Part shown: in pieces, positions 40,876-49,672 of the stretch
Position numbering within the stretch: the stretch's first letter is position 1
How the letters are laid out: every line of letters begins with the position of its first letter
NCBI GenBank assembly: GCA_014656015.1
Contig: BNBP01000022.1
Span: 1-64,000, forward strand
Direction of reading: 5' to 3'
Length of the DNA stretch: 64,000 nucleotides
From: Streptomyces griseoaurantiacus
GTDB lineage: Bacteria; Actinomycetota; Actinomycetes; Streptomycetales; Streptomycetaceae
The notes under the pieces: generated by a model
What the model was told of the DNA's origin: nothing
Seen by the model: the letters and a program-made list of their open reading frames with translations, nothing else
The model's database searches: none
Translations under genes and position numbers: made by a program

Positions 40876-41616
40876 ATGCGCAGCGGCCCGGTCCTCCTGG
40901 TCATCGCCCACGGCAGCCGCGATCCGCGGCACGCCGCGACCGTGCACGCCCTGGTGCGGCGGGTGCGCGCGCTGCGGCCCGGGCTGCGTGTGGAGACCGG
41001 GTTCCTGGACTTCAACGTGCCCTCGGTACGGGGCGTGCTGGAGTCGCTGGCGGCCGAGGGCGTACGGGACGTGGTGGCGCTGCCGCTGCTGCTCACCCGG
41101 GCCTTCCACGCCAAGTCCGACATCCCGGCCGTGCTGCGGCAGGCGCCGCCCGGGCTGCGGATCCGGCAGGCGGAGGTGCTGGGACCCTCGCCGCTGCTGC
41201 TCGCGGGCCTCGAGCGGCGGCTGTACGAGGCGGGGCTCGACCCCGCCGACAAGTCCTCGACCGGGGTCGTGCTGGCCTCGGCGGGGTCCAGTGACCCGGA
41301 GGCGATCGCAGTGATCGCAGACATCGCGCGGGAGTGGCGGCACACCGGTTGGTGCGCCGTGCGGCCTGCGTTCGCCTCCGCGGCCTTGCCGCGCACCGAG
41401 GACGCGGTGCGGGAGCTGCGGGCGGCGGGGTGCCGGCGGGTGGCCGTCGCGCCGTACGTCCTCGCGCCCGGCCGGCTCCCGGACCGGATCGTGCGGGGCG
41501 CGGCGGAGGCGGACGTCCTGGCCGGCGTCCTCGGCCCCTCGCACGAGGTCGCCCTGACGCTGCTGCGGCGCTACGACGCGGCGGGGCTCCCCCGCCTGTC
41601 GGCCCTCGGGGCCTGA
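40876..41616 (+). CDS. sirB: Sirohydrochlorin chelatase (CbiX/SirB type)
   Basis: The protein has 246 residues made of two similar CbiX halves. AHGSRDPRHAATVH near residue 11 carries the metal-binding histidine, and LTRAFHAKSDIP the second histidine. The second half (VLASAGSSDPEAIAVIADIA, VAPYVLAPGRLPDRI) lacks the histidines, so there is one active site. The enzyme inserts iron (or cobalt) into sirohydrochlorin. In this operon it would complete siroheme for the sulfite reductase. The start lies four bases after the permease stop, with GAGGAG inside the permease end. Confidence 0.9.
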   Translation: MRSGPVLLVIAHGSRDPRHAATVHALVRRVRALRPGLRVETGFLDFNVPSVRGVLESLAAEGVRDVVALPLLLTRAFHAKSDIPAVLRQAPPGLRIRQAEVLGPSPLLLAGLERRLYEAGLDPADKSSTGVVLASAGSSDPEAIAVIADIAREWRHTGWCAVRPAFASAALPRTEDAVRELRAAGCRRVAVAPYVLAPGRLPDRIVRGAAEADVLAGVLGPSHEVALTLLRRYDAAGLPRLSALGA

Positions 41617-41655
41617 GCACCCCGGACCCGCCCGCCGGGCCCGCCGGACCGGTGC
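41617..41655. terminator. Possible bidirectional stem-loop between sirB and the DUF1697 gene
   Basis: GCAC-N-CCGG at the left edge can pair with CCGG-GTGC at the right edge, and the middle is also self-complementary. It lies between converging genes, where a two-way terminator is expected, but the stem has mismatches. Confidence 0.35.
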
Positions 41656-41659
41656 CGGG

Positions 41660-42205
41660 TCAGCCGGCCGTGAGTTCCTCCAGCTTGCGCACCGTGTTCC
41701 AGTTGCGGCTCGTCGCGACGATCCCGGCCAGCACCCTCCGCGAGGACAGCGCCGCCGCCAGCTTCGAGCGCCCGAGCCCGTCCGGCGCGTACAGGTAGAG
41801 GACCCGGTCGCCGAGCCGGAACTCCTCCGGGCCGAAGGCCCCCCGGTCCACCGACGCGAAGCGCTCCTCGTCGACGGGGCCCGAGAAGAACGTGGCGTGC
41901 AGTTGCTTCCCTTCGAGCCGGTCGGCGGGGAACGGGCAGGCCTCCCGTACCGCCCGCAGATAGGCGTGGTCGCGGACGAGGACGTCCACGGCGAGGCCGA
42001 ACCGCTTCTCCAGTGCCGCTGTGAGCTCCCCGGCCAGACTCTCCTCGTCACCCCGCTCCGCGGTGAACACGGCCTGGCCGCTCTGCAGATACGTGCGGAC
42101 GTCCCCGTACCCCGCCTCGGTCATCAGTGCGCGCAGGTCCGCCATCGGCACCCTGTTGTTGCCACCCACATTGATCCCGCGCAGCAGCGCGGCGTACGTC
42201 GTCAT
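41660..42205 (-). CDS. DUF1697 family protein
   Basis: This 181-residue protein has the complete DUF1697 pattern: the opening TTYAALLRGINVGGNNRVPMADLRAL, VRTYLQSGQAVF, then CPFPADRLEGKQLHATFF and RSKLAAALSSRR...ATSRNWNTVRKLEEL at the end. The family is widespread and small, with a tandem ferredoxin-like fold and no known activity. It is cytoplasmic and transcribed alone toward the end of the sulfur operon. Confidence 0.9.
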   Translation of the reverse strand: MTTYAALLRGINVGGNNRVPMADLRALMTEAGYGDVRTYLQSGQAVFTAERGDEESLAGELTAALEKRFGLAVDVLVRDHAYLRAVREACPFPADRLEGKQLHATFFSGPVDEERFASVDRGAFGPEEFRLGDRVLYLYAPDGLGRSKLAAALSSRRVLAGIVATSRNWNTVRKLEELTAG

Positions 42206-42429
42206 GCGCCCACCCTAGGGCTGCCGACCCTGAGCCCGGCCCCCCAGGAAACCCTTAGGTGTAGGGGCCAGGCTCCATCCCCGGGCGGAGGGCGGTGGGG
42301 TCCGCAGGACGGAGGGGAGGCGGCCGGGGTTCACCGGACAGTACGAAGAGACGCTCATCTCCAGCACATACCTTCGAAGCATCAGGTGAGGGCAGGCAGC
42401 CCCACCACGCACAAGGGGGCTGGCCCGTC

Positions 42430-44709
42430 ATGGGAAGAGGCAACACGCGGGTGCGCGGCATCGCCGCCCGCGCCGGCGGCTGGAGCGCTCGGCACCGATG
42501 GGCCGCCGTCGGCATCTGGGTGCTGTTCGTCGTCGTGGCGATGGGACTGGGGTCCGTGGCGGGCCGGGTCGACGTCAAGGAGAGCGAGCAGCTCAGCGGT
42601 GAGACGCACACCGCCGCGAAGATCCTCGAGGACGCCGGCGTGGACGAGCCGGCGAGCGAGTCCGTCCTGGTCCAGGCGAAGGGCGGGGGGACGAAGGCCA
42701 CCGACCCGGCCTTCCGGGACGCGGTGACCGCCGTCGTCAAGGCCGTCGAGGGCACCGGCAGGGTGACGGACGTGTCCTCGCCCTACGACACCGGGACCCT
42801 CTCGAAGGACGGCCGCAGCGCGCTCGTCCAGTTCGACATGCGGGGCGAGGCGGACACCGCGGGCGAGCGCGTCGAGCCGGTGCTGGACGCGGTCGCGAAG
42901 GTGCAGAAGGAGCACTCCTCGCTGCGGATCGAGGAGGTCGGCGGGGCGAGCATCCAGAAGACCTTCGACGACGCCTTCGGCAGCGACTTCCAGCAGGCGG
43001 AGCTCTCCGCCGTCCCCGTGGCCCTCGGCATCCTGCTGATCGCCTTCGGCGCGCTGGTCGCGGCCCTGCTGCCGGTGCTGCTGTCGATCACCGCGATCGT
43101 CGCGACGATGGGGCTCATGGGCGTCGTCAGTCATCTCGTGCCGATGAGCGACACCGCCAACTCGGTCATGCTGCTGGTCGGCCTGGCCGTCGGCGTCGAC
43201 TACTGCCTGTTCTACCTGCGCCGGGAGCGCGAGGAGCGGCTGGCGGGCCGGGACGCCGGGACCGCGCTGCGGATAGCCGCCGCGACCAGCGGCCGCGCGA
43301 TCGTGGTCTCCGGCATCACGGTGTGCGTGGCGATGGCGGGCATGCTGTTCACCGGCATCGCCGAGTTCAAGGCGATGGGGCTGGCCTCGCTGATGGTGGT
43401 GGCGGTCGCCATGGTCGGGTCCGTCACCGTACTGCCCGCGCTGCTCTCCCTGCTGGGCGAGCGGGTGGAGAAGGGGCGCGTCCCCTTCCTCAGCCCCGAG
43501 GCGAGGCGGCGCCGGGCGGAGCGCCGCAACCGCAGCACGCACGAGGGTTCGCGGTTCTGGAGCGCGGTGCTGCGGGTGGTGCTGGCCAAGCCGGCCGTCT
43601 CCCTCGTCCTCGCCGCCGGCGCGCTGCTGGCGATCGCCGCGCCCGCGCTCGGCATGAAGACGCAGAACCTCACGCTGGACCAGGAGTTCGGCGACTCGCT
43701 GCCCATCGTCGCCACGTACGACCGGGTCAACGACGCCTTCCCGGGCGGCTCCGGCCCCGCCGAGGTGGTCGTCGACGCGAAGGACATCAACGCCCCCGAG
43801 GTGCGGGCCGCCCTCGAGGACTTCCGGAAGCAGGCGGTGAGTTCGGGCGCCTCGCGCGGCCCGGTCGAGGTCAAGGTGAACGAGGCGAAGAACCTGGCCC
43901 TCGTCTACGTGCCGCTGGTCGGCGGCTCCGACCTGGACAGGGCGGGCGAGAGCCTGGAGACCCTGCGCGAGAAGGTGCGGCCGGCCACGCTCGGCAAGGT
44001 CGACGGGGTGCGGGCGCCGATCACCGGTGAGGTCGCGGGCTCGAAGGACTTCAACGACCAGCTCGCCGGAGCCGTCGTCCCGGTGTTCGCCTTCGTGGTG
44101 GTGTTCGCCTTCGTGCTGATGCTGCTGTCCTTCCGCTCGCTCACGGTCGCGATCACCTCCATCCTGCTCAACCTGCTCTCGGTGGGCGCCGCGTACGGCA
44201 TCCTCGTCGCCGTCTTCCAGCACGGCTGGGGCGCGTCCCTGGTGGGCGCGGAGGGCGTGGGCGCCATCATCACCTGGCTGCCGCTGTTCCTCTTCGTCAT
44301 CCTGTTCGGACTGAGCATGGACTACCACGTGTTCGTGGTCTCACGGATCCGCGAGGCGCGGCTGCGCGGCCGCACCACGACGGAGGCGATCGAGCACGGC
44401 GTGGTCACCACGGCGGGCGTCGTCACCAGCGCCGCGGTCATCATGGTCGCCGTGTTCGCCATCTTCGGCACACTGTCGATGCAGTCCATGAAGCAGATGG
44501 GCGTGGGCCTGGCGGCGGCGGTGCTGATCGACGCGACCGTCATCCGGGGCGTGCTGCTCCCGGCGGTGATGGCCCTGCTGGGCGAGCGCAACTGGTACTT
44601 CCCGAAGTGGCTGCGCCGGCTGCCCGACCTGACCCACGACGAGCCGGAGCCGGAGCCGGTGGCGGCGGCGCGGCCGGTGACCGTGGAGGGCGAGACGGTG
44701 AGGGTCTGA
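42430..44709 (+). CDS. MMPL-family RND transporter
   Basis: This 759-residue membrane protein has one N-terminal helix, a periplasmic domain (about 45-190), five helices, a cytoplasmic loop, a sixth helix starting the second half, a second periplasmic domain and five more helices, the usual MmpL layout of 11-12 helices. The proton-relay signatures are GLAVGVDYCLFYLRRERE and GLSMDYHVFVVSRIREARLRG, both with the buried Asp-Tyr. MMPL proteins export lipids, siderophores or antibiotics. No lipid biosynthesis genes or TetR repressor are adjacent, so the substrate is unknown. It is preceded by AAGGGGG and followed by a very strong terminator. Confidence 0.9.
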   Translation: MGRGNTRVRGIAARAGGWSARHRWAAVGIWVLFVVVAMGLGSVAGRVDVKESEQLSGETHTAAKILEDAGVDEPASESVLVQAKGGGTKATDPAFRDAVTAVVKAVEGTGRVTDVSSPYDTGTLSKDGRSALVQFDMRGEADTAGERVEPVLDAVAKVQKEHSSLRIEEVGGASIQKTFDDAFGSDFQQAELSAVPVALGILLIAFGALVAALLPVLLSITAIVATMGLMGVVSHLVPMSDTANSVMLLVGLAVGVDYCLFYLRREREERLAGRDAGTALRIAAATSGRAIVVSGITVCVAMAGMLFTGIAEFKAMGLASLMVVAVAMVGSVTVLPALLSLLGERVEKGRVPFLSPEARRRRAERRNRSTHEGSRFWSAVLRVVLAKPAVSLVLAAGALLAIAAPALGMKTQNLTLDQEFGDSLPIVATYDRVNDAFPGGSGPAEVVVDAKDINAPEVRAALEDFRKQAVSSGASRGPVEVKVNEAKNLALVYVPLVGGSDLDRAGESLETLREKVRPATLGKVDGVRAPITGEVAGSKDFNDQLAGAVVPVFAFVVVFAFVLMLLSFRSLTVAITSILLNLLSVGAAYGILVAVFQHGWGASLVGAEGVGAIITWLPLFLFVILFGLSMDYHVFVVSRIREARLRGRTTTEAIEHGVVTTAGVVTSAAVIMVAVFAIFGTLSMQSMKQMGVGLAAAVLIDATVIRGVLLPAVMALLGERNWYFPKWLRRLPDLTHDEPEPEPVAAARPVTVEGETVRV

Positions 44710-44741
44710 GGTTCTGAGGAACCGGGGCCGGGGACCGACGA

Positions 44742-44783
44742 AGGGCGGGGGCCGGGGTGGATGTCCACCCCGGCCCCCGCCCT
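44742..44783. terminator. Bidirectional terminator with a 20-bp perfect stem
   Basis: Bases 44742-44761 and 44764-44783 are exact inverted complements (starting AGGGCGGGGG), the most stable hairpin in the window. It lies between the converging MMPL transporter and CDP-alcohol phosphatidyltransferase genes and would stop transcription from both. Confidence 0.9.
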
Positions 44784-44811
44784 CGTGGGCCCAGCCGTCG
44801 TGCGGTGCGGC

Positions 44812-46110
44812 TCAGACGCCGCGGGCGGCCGCGCCCTGCGCCGTCGCGTCCGCGCTCTCCTGACCGGGGACGGGCAGCCCGAGGGCCGCGGCCTCCTCGG
44901 CGGCGGCGGCCTCGCGGGCCGCCGCCTCACGGTCGAAGGAGTCGATGGTGCGGGCGAAGTCGCGCGTCGACAGCAGCAGCTTGTAGACGATGGCGAGCTC
45001 GAAGACCAGCAGCAGCGCGCCGGCGACGATCGTGGTCGGGATGACCGCGTCGATCAGCGGGCCGACGATGAAGACGCCCATCTGGAACTCGATGCCGCTG
45101 ATGAGGTGCGTACGGATGCGGTGCCGCAGCAGGAAGGAGCGGAAACGCAGGTACGCGGGGAAGCGGTGACGGAACTCCTGGTGCAGGTCGATGACCCGCG
45201 CGTTGCGCGGCGTGCCCTCGGCCGATTCGGCGTTCTCGGCGCCCTCCTGGGAGGTGCCCTCGGCGGTCGGGTCGCCCTCGGCGGCGGGGGCCTCGGCGCT
45301 GCGCGGCGCGGGGATGTGCGCGCCCACGGTGTCCTTGCCGGTGGCGGCGGCCGGAACGGAGGAGCCGGTGGCCGTGCGCGGCTCGCTCTCCTGCACCTCG
45401 GCCTCGGCCAGCAGCGCGGCGCCCTGCGCCTCGGACAGCAGCCCGCCGTCCTCGGCGGTCAGGGCACGGGTGCCCTCCTCGGCGGCGCGGCGCAGGTCCT
45501 GCTCGATGTCCGCGGACGGGTTGTCCCGCAGCAGGTCCTCCATGAAGGCGACCTGGGAGGCGTTCTCGGCACGCCGGGCCGCGCGCAGGCGGGCCTTGAT
45601 CTGCTTGCGCATGCTGTGGCGGGTCTTGAATATCTCGAGCGAGTTGAGGTACCTCAGCCCGTCGAGGAAGATCACCACGGCCGCGAGCCAGATGTACAGC
45701 GTGTCATCGGTGCGGTGGTACTGGCCGGCCATCAGGGCGACGGCACAGGCCATGACGCGGACCCGGTCGAAGATGTAGTCGAGCCAGGCGCCGAAGACCG
45801 AACCCTGGCCGGTGAGCCGGGCGACCTTGCCGTCCATGCAGTCCAGGATGAAGCTGACGTGGTAGACGACGGCGCCGATGATCAGCCACTGCCAGTCCCC
45901 CTGCCAGAAGCAGCCCGCCGCGACGAGTCCGAGCAGCAGCGCACCCCAGGTGATCTGATTCGGCGTGATGCGCGTCCGCTTCGCGACCAGGCGCACAAGG
46001 GGCGTGGCGACCGGGTCGACGAGGAGGACGGTCCACCACGCGTCGCGCTTCTTCTGAACGAGACGGCGCACCTCGGCGAGGTCGGGCACGTCCCGGTGTT
46101 TCGATGGCAT
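44812..46110 (-). CDS. CDP-alcohol phosphatidyltransferase family protein with long insert
   Basis: The protein has 432 residues. The catalytic motif D90-x2-D93-G-x2-A-R-x8-G-x3-D111-x3-D115 is complete, so the enzyme should transfer a phosphoalcohol group from a CDP-linked donor to an alcohol at the membrane. Helices flank the motif (about 25-45, 55-100, 125-160). Between about 200 and 320 is a long Ala/Glu-rich, low-complexity insert not found in basic family members, followed by two more helices (about 350-390) and an Ala/Glu-rich coiled tail. The substrate could be inositol phosphate or a related polyol. ATG at 46110 follows GGGAG. The gene is divergent from the phosphotransferase gene. 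Confidence 0.8.
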   Translation of the reverse strand: MPSKHRDVPDLAEVRRLVQKKRDAWWTVLLVDPVATPLVRLVAKRTRITPNQITWGALLLGLVAAGCFWQGDWQWLIIGAVVYHVSFILDCMDGKVARLTGQGSVFGAWLDYIFDRVRVMACAVALMAGQYHRTDDTLYIWLAAVVIFLDGLRYLNSLEIFKTRHSMRKQIKARLRAARRAENASQVAFMEDLLRDNPSADIEQDLRRAAEEGTRALTAEDGGLLSEAQGAALLAEAEVQESEPRTATGSSVPAAATGKDTVGAHIPAPRSAEAPAAEGDPTAEGTSQEGAENAESAEGTPRNARVIDLHQEFRHRFPAYLRFRSFLLRHRIRTHLISGIEFQMGVFIVGPLIDAVIPTTIVAGALLLVFELAIVYKLLLSTRDFARTIDSFDREAAAREAAAAEEAAALGLPVPGQESADATAQGAAARGV

Positions 46111-46411
46111 GGGCCAACTCCCTGGCTTTCGATTGGAGTTCATTCCACGTTAAGAAGGCTCTTACCAAGAGAGCAAGATCCGGGGAGCACAACCTTCTGT
46201 GGGGGGTAACGGTCCAAGGTACGAGAAGGGTCGATGGCCATGCCAGGCGAGCCCCGCGTTATCCGAGCGTTATCAAGTGACCCGACCGTGATGTGAAGTC
46301 CGCCGGTCTTTCACCGAAGACACGGAACCCTCCCCCGCGAAATCCCCTCGGCCGCCGCGAGTGCGACACTTTCCGACGCGCGCGAACGATCACGGAAGGC
46401 GGAGGCGGACG
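46111..46411. other. 301-bp divergent intergenic region
   Basis: This region is AT-rich for the window and should hold the promoters of both flanking genes. It includes the hairpin CTCTT-ACC-AAGAG near 46157-46169 and a direct repeat GCGTTATC with 3 bp between copies near 46257-46275. No open frame in it looks like a gene. Confidence 0.5.
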
Positions 46412-47287
46412 ATGGACGAGGCCCGGGCACGCGAGGTACTTGCCGAGGCGGACGTGCTGCCCGGCGCGGGCCGGGCGGCCCGCGGGGCGAGGCTCCTCGC
46501 CCTCGGCGAGAACGCGGTGTTCGCCGCCGGCGACCTGGTGGTCAAGGTCGGACGGGACGACCCGGACCTGCCCGCGCGGGCCCGCCGCGAGGTGGCCCTC
46601 GCCGAGTGGCTGGCCGGGGCGGGCGTTCCCGCGGTGCGGGCGGCCCTGCCCGAGGCCCTGCTGGTCGGGGGGCATCCGGTGACGGTGTGGCACCGGCTGC
46701 CGGAGGCGGTCCGCCCGGCCGGGCCGCGGGACCTCGCCGCGCTGCTGCGGCGGGTGCACGCCCTGCCCGAGCCCGGGTTCGCCCTGCCGCGGCGGGAGTT
46801 GCTGGGCGGGGTGGAGCGGTGGCTGCGGCTCGCCGGGGACGCGGTCGACCCGGCGGACGCGGCGTTCCTGCGTGAGCGCCGGGACGGCTTCGCGGCGGCC
46901 GCGGCCGCGCTCGTCCCGCATCTGCCGCCGGGGCCGATCCACGGGGACGCGCTGCCGCGCAATGTGCACGTGGGCCCGGACGGCCCGGTCCTGGTGGACC
47001 TGGAGACCTTCTCCTCCGATCTGCGGGAGCACGACCTGGTGGTGATGGCCCTCTCGCGCGACCGGTACGGCCTCGGCGCGCAGGCGTACGAGGAGTTCAC
47101 CCGGGAGTACGGGTGGGACGTGCGGGAGTGGGAGGGGTGCGCGGTGCTGCGCGGGGCGCGCGAGACCGCGAGCTGCGCGTGGGTGGCACAGCACGCCCCG
47201 GCCGACGAGGCCGCCCGTGCCGAGTTCGAGCGCCGCGTGCGCTCGCTGCGCGAGGGCGACCCGGAGGTGCGCTGGTTCCCGTTCTGA
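46412..47287 (+). CDS. Aminoglycoside phosphotransferase-fold kinase
   Basis: This 291-residue APH-type kinase starts at ATG after GGAGG. The ATP-site lysine is K45 (DLVVKVGRDD). The catalytic loop is IHGDALPRNV with D179 and N184, and the metal-binding acid is D196 in VLVDLETF. All residues needed for phosphotransfer are therefore present. The family includes antibiotic kinases, choline, homoserine and maltose kinases. The substrate is not readable, and nothing nearby suggests a resistance role. Confidence 0.83.
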   Translation: MDEARAREVLAEADVLPGAGRAARGARLLALGENAVFAAGDLVVKVGRDDPDLPARARREVALAEWLAGAGVPAVRAALPEALLVGGHPVTVWHRLPEAVRPAGPRDLAALLRRVHALPEPGFALPRRELLGGVERWLRLAGDAVDPADAAFLRERRDGFAAAAAALVPHLPPGPIHGDALPRNVHVGPDGPVLVDLETFSSDLREHDLVVMALSRDRYGLGAQAYEEFTREYGWDVREWEGCAVLRGARETASCAWVAQHAPADEAARAEFERRVRSLREGDPEVRWFPF

Positions 47288-47434
47288 CGGACGGGACGGC
47301 CGGCAGAGGGACACAGCGCACCGGGAGCGAGAGGGCGGAGGACGCCGGGCCGGGTGTACGCCGACGGGAGGAGACCTGTGGCTTTTCTCACGTTTCCGGG
47401 ACGCCGCCGCGCACCGCGCACGCTCCCGCGCGCC

Positions 47435-48190
47435 TCACGGGGCACCCGACGCACCCGCGGCGCCGGGCGCCACCGTCTCACCCGCCGGCTCCCGCAGGGG
47501 CCACCGGCCGTCCACCACCGCGTCCTCCCCGCCCTTGCGGCGCAGGAACGCCTGGAAGTCCGCCGCCCAGTCCGCGTACCACTCGATCTGGCGGGCGTGC
47601 AGTTCCGCCGGGGCGAGGGCCGCGATCTTCGGGTGGCGTTCGGCTATCGCCCTCGTCAGCCGCGCCGCGGCCACGGCGTCCGCCGTCGCGTCGTGCGCGG
47701 TGCCGAGTACGACGCCGTACTCCCCGCAGACCGCCTCCAGGTTCCGCTTGCCACGCCGGTAGCGGTCCACCCGGCGGTCGATCGTGTAGGGGTCGACGAC
47801 CGGCGCCGGGTCGGCGCCGTCCAGCCGCTCGCGCAGCGAGGGCAGCCCGTGGCGCCGCAGTTCCGCGCCGAGCAGGGTGAGGTCGAACGCGGCGTTGTAG
47901 GCGACGACCGGGACGCCCGCGCGCCAGTAGCCGGTCAGGACCTCGGCGATCGACTCGGCCACGCGGTCCGGCGGGGTGCCCTCGGCCGTCGCGCGTTCGT
48001 TGGTGATGCCGTGCACCGCGATGGCGTCCTCGGGGATCTCCACGCCCGGGTCGGCCAGCCATTGCCGGTGCCCCAGCGGCTCCCCGTCCCTGACCTCGAT
48101 CACCGCGCCGGTGACGATGCGCGCCTCGTACGGATCCGTGCCCGTCGTCTCCAGATCGAAGCCGACCAGCAGCTCCCGGTGCCAGGCCAT
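47435..48190 (-). CDS. DEDDh 3'-5' exonuclease (DNA polymerase III epsilon-like)
   Basis: The product has 251 residues. Motif I is GFDLETTGTD with D12 and E14. Motif II lies in VVAYNAAFDLTLL, and motif III is HDATADAVAAARL with the His and the final Asp. These five residues bind two metal ions that remove nucleotides from 3' ends. The protein lacks the polymerase-binding tail and is one of several stand-alone exonucleases found in actinobacteria. The C-terminal 20 residues are Gly/Ala/Pro-rich. It lies 130 bp downstream of the HEPN-type gene on the same strand. Confidence 0.9.
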   Translation of the reverse strand: MAWHRELLVGFDLETTGTDPYEARIVTGAVIEVRDGEPLGHRQWLADPGVEIPEDAIAVHGITNERATAEGTPPDRVAESIAEVLTGYWRAGVPVVAYNAAFDLTLLGAELRRHGLPSLRERLDGADPAPVVDPYTIDRRVDRYRRGKRNLEAVCGEYGVVLGTAHDATADAVAAARLTRAIAERHPKIAALAPAELHARQIEWYADWAADFQAFLRRKGGEDAVVDGRWPLREPAGETVAPGAAGASGAP

Positions 48191-48320
48191 GACGGTCCCC
48201 CTTCGTGGTGGTGCGTTCCCCCAGTGGTCTTCACCCTCGCATGCGCCACTGACAACCCGAACACGGGATTCCGCTCACCGGCCCCGCCGGAACGCCACGG
48301 ACCCGCCCTTCGCGGGCACT

Positions 48321-49568
48321 TCAGGACACCGGGCGCGAATCCGCCCAGGATGCCTCGAACTCCTCCCGGTAGGTGGGGAAGAGCCCGGCGTCCATCACGT
48401 CGTCCGCTTTCACGACCCGGCCGGCGCCGCGCAGCACCATGACCGGGGTCTCCATGCCCCGGGCCCCCCGCAGATACGACTGCACCACCGCTATCCCGTC
48501 CGAGCCGTCGCCGTCGACGAGGTAGGCGGAGAAGCGGGGCGTGTCGTCGTAGACCTGGATCTGGAAGGCGTCGGGGTCGCGCAGCCGGGAGCGCACGCGC
48601 CGCATGTGCAGGATGTTCATCTCCACCGAGCGCCCCAGTTCGCCCCGCTTCATCCCCAGTTCGCGTTCGCGGCGCTTGACCGCGCTGGAGGCGGGGTTGA
48701 GGAACAGCAGCCGCACCCGGGAACCGGACTCGGCGAGCCGGACCAGCCGCCGGCCGGAGAAGTTCTGCACCAGCAGGTTGAGCCCGATGCCGACGGCGTC
48801 CAGCCGGCGGGCGGAGCCGAAGATGTCCTCGGCGGGGAACTGGCGCAGCAGCCGCACCCGGTCGGGGTGGACGGCGACCACGTCGGCGTACCGGTCGCCG
48901 ACGAGGTCCTCGACCGCGTCGACGGGCAGCCGGCGGGCGGAGGGCACGTCGCTGCCCGCGCCGAGTATCTCCAGGAGCCGGGCGGAGGCCCGTTCGGCCT
49001 GGGCGAGCACGGCCTCGGACAGGGCCCGGTTGCGGGAGACGACGTTGCGCGTCACCTCCAGCTCGTCCAGGGCGAGTTCGACGTCGCGGCGCTCGTCCAT
49101 GTAGGGCTCGAAGCACGGCCAGTGCTGCACCATCAGCTCGCGGAGCTGGGGCAGGGTGAGGAAGCTGAGCACGTTGTCGTCGGCCGGGTCGAGCAGATAG
49201 CCCTTGCGGCGGCTCACCTCCCGTACGGCGACCGCCCGTTGCACCCACTCCTGCCCGGCCGGACCGGCCGCGGCGACGACCCAGTCCTCGCCGTGGACCG
49301 GTTCGTAGATCGGGCGCAGCACGGCGGCCACGACCGCCCGCAGCCGCTGTTCGACCAGGTTCAGCCAGATGTACGCCCGGCCCGCCCGCTGGGCGCGGGT
49401 GCGCACCTCGTGCCAGGCGTCGGCGTTCCAGTCCAGCTCCGGGCCGATGGAGCCGCGCTCCATCGGCCGGGCCAGCGACACCGCGCCGGGTGGGACGTCC
49501 GCGGAGCTGCCACCCCGTTCCTCGTGACCCTCGTCACCAGGAGGCAACTCCAGCCCTCCCGAGCCCAC
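48321..49568 (-). CDS. SAV2148-type HEPN-domain protein
   Basis: The protein has 415 residues. I recall closely similar proteins from many Streptomyces, where they are annotated as SAV2148-family HEPN-domain proteins; the start at GTG 49568 gives the same N-terminus (GSGGLELPPGDEGHEE). Residues 55-200 are helical, with YIWLNLVEQRLRAVVAAVL, LRELMVQHWPCFEPYMDERR and NVVSRNRALSEAVLAQ, the last containing the polar Asn-Arg stretch typical of HEPN helices. The C-terminal half (240-410) has RLLRQFPAEDIFGSARRL, SGSRVRLLFLNPASSAVKRRE and DTPRFSAYLVDGDG, which resembles phospholipase D-like or TIR/SLOG-type sensing regions. Its conservation suggests a housekeeping role, but HEPN domains are often RNases in defence. 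Confidence 0.75.
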   Translation of the reverse strand: MGSGGLELPPGDEGHEERGGSSADVPPGAVSLARPMERGSIGPELDWNADAWHEVRTRAQRAGRAYIWLNLVEQRLRAVVAAVLRPIYEPVHGEDWVVAAAGPAGQEWVQRAVAVREVSRRKGYLLDPADDNVLSFLTLPQLRELMVQHWPCFEPYMDERRDVELALDELEVTRNVVSRNRALSEAVLAQAERASARLLEILGAGSDVPSARRLPVDAVEDLVGDRYADVVAVHPDRVRLLRQFPAEDIFGSARRLDAVGIGLNLLVQNFSGRRLVRLAESGSRVRLLFLNPASSAVKRRERELGMKRGELGRSVEMNILHMRRVRSRLRDPDAFQIQVYDDTPRFSAYLVDGDGSDGIAVVQSYLRGARGMETPVMVLRGAGRVVKADDVMDAGLFPTYREEFEASWADSRPVS

Positions 49569-49672
49569 CCCTGCACCGCCTTCCGTTCCCCCGTGGACAA
49601 CCCGTCTCAACGATCAAGGAAGGGTACTCCGGGAGGGGTGGGCGGTGCAGCCGGATGGACAGGGTTCGTTTC

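Noticed and set aside
46412..47287. Calling the phosphotransferase an antibiotic-resistance gene
   Set aside because: The fold is shared with many metabolic kinases, and neither neighbours nor sequence indicate an antibiotic substrate.
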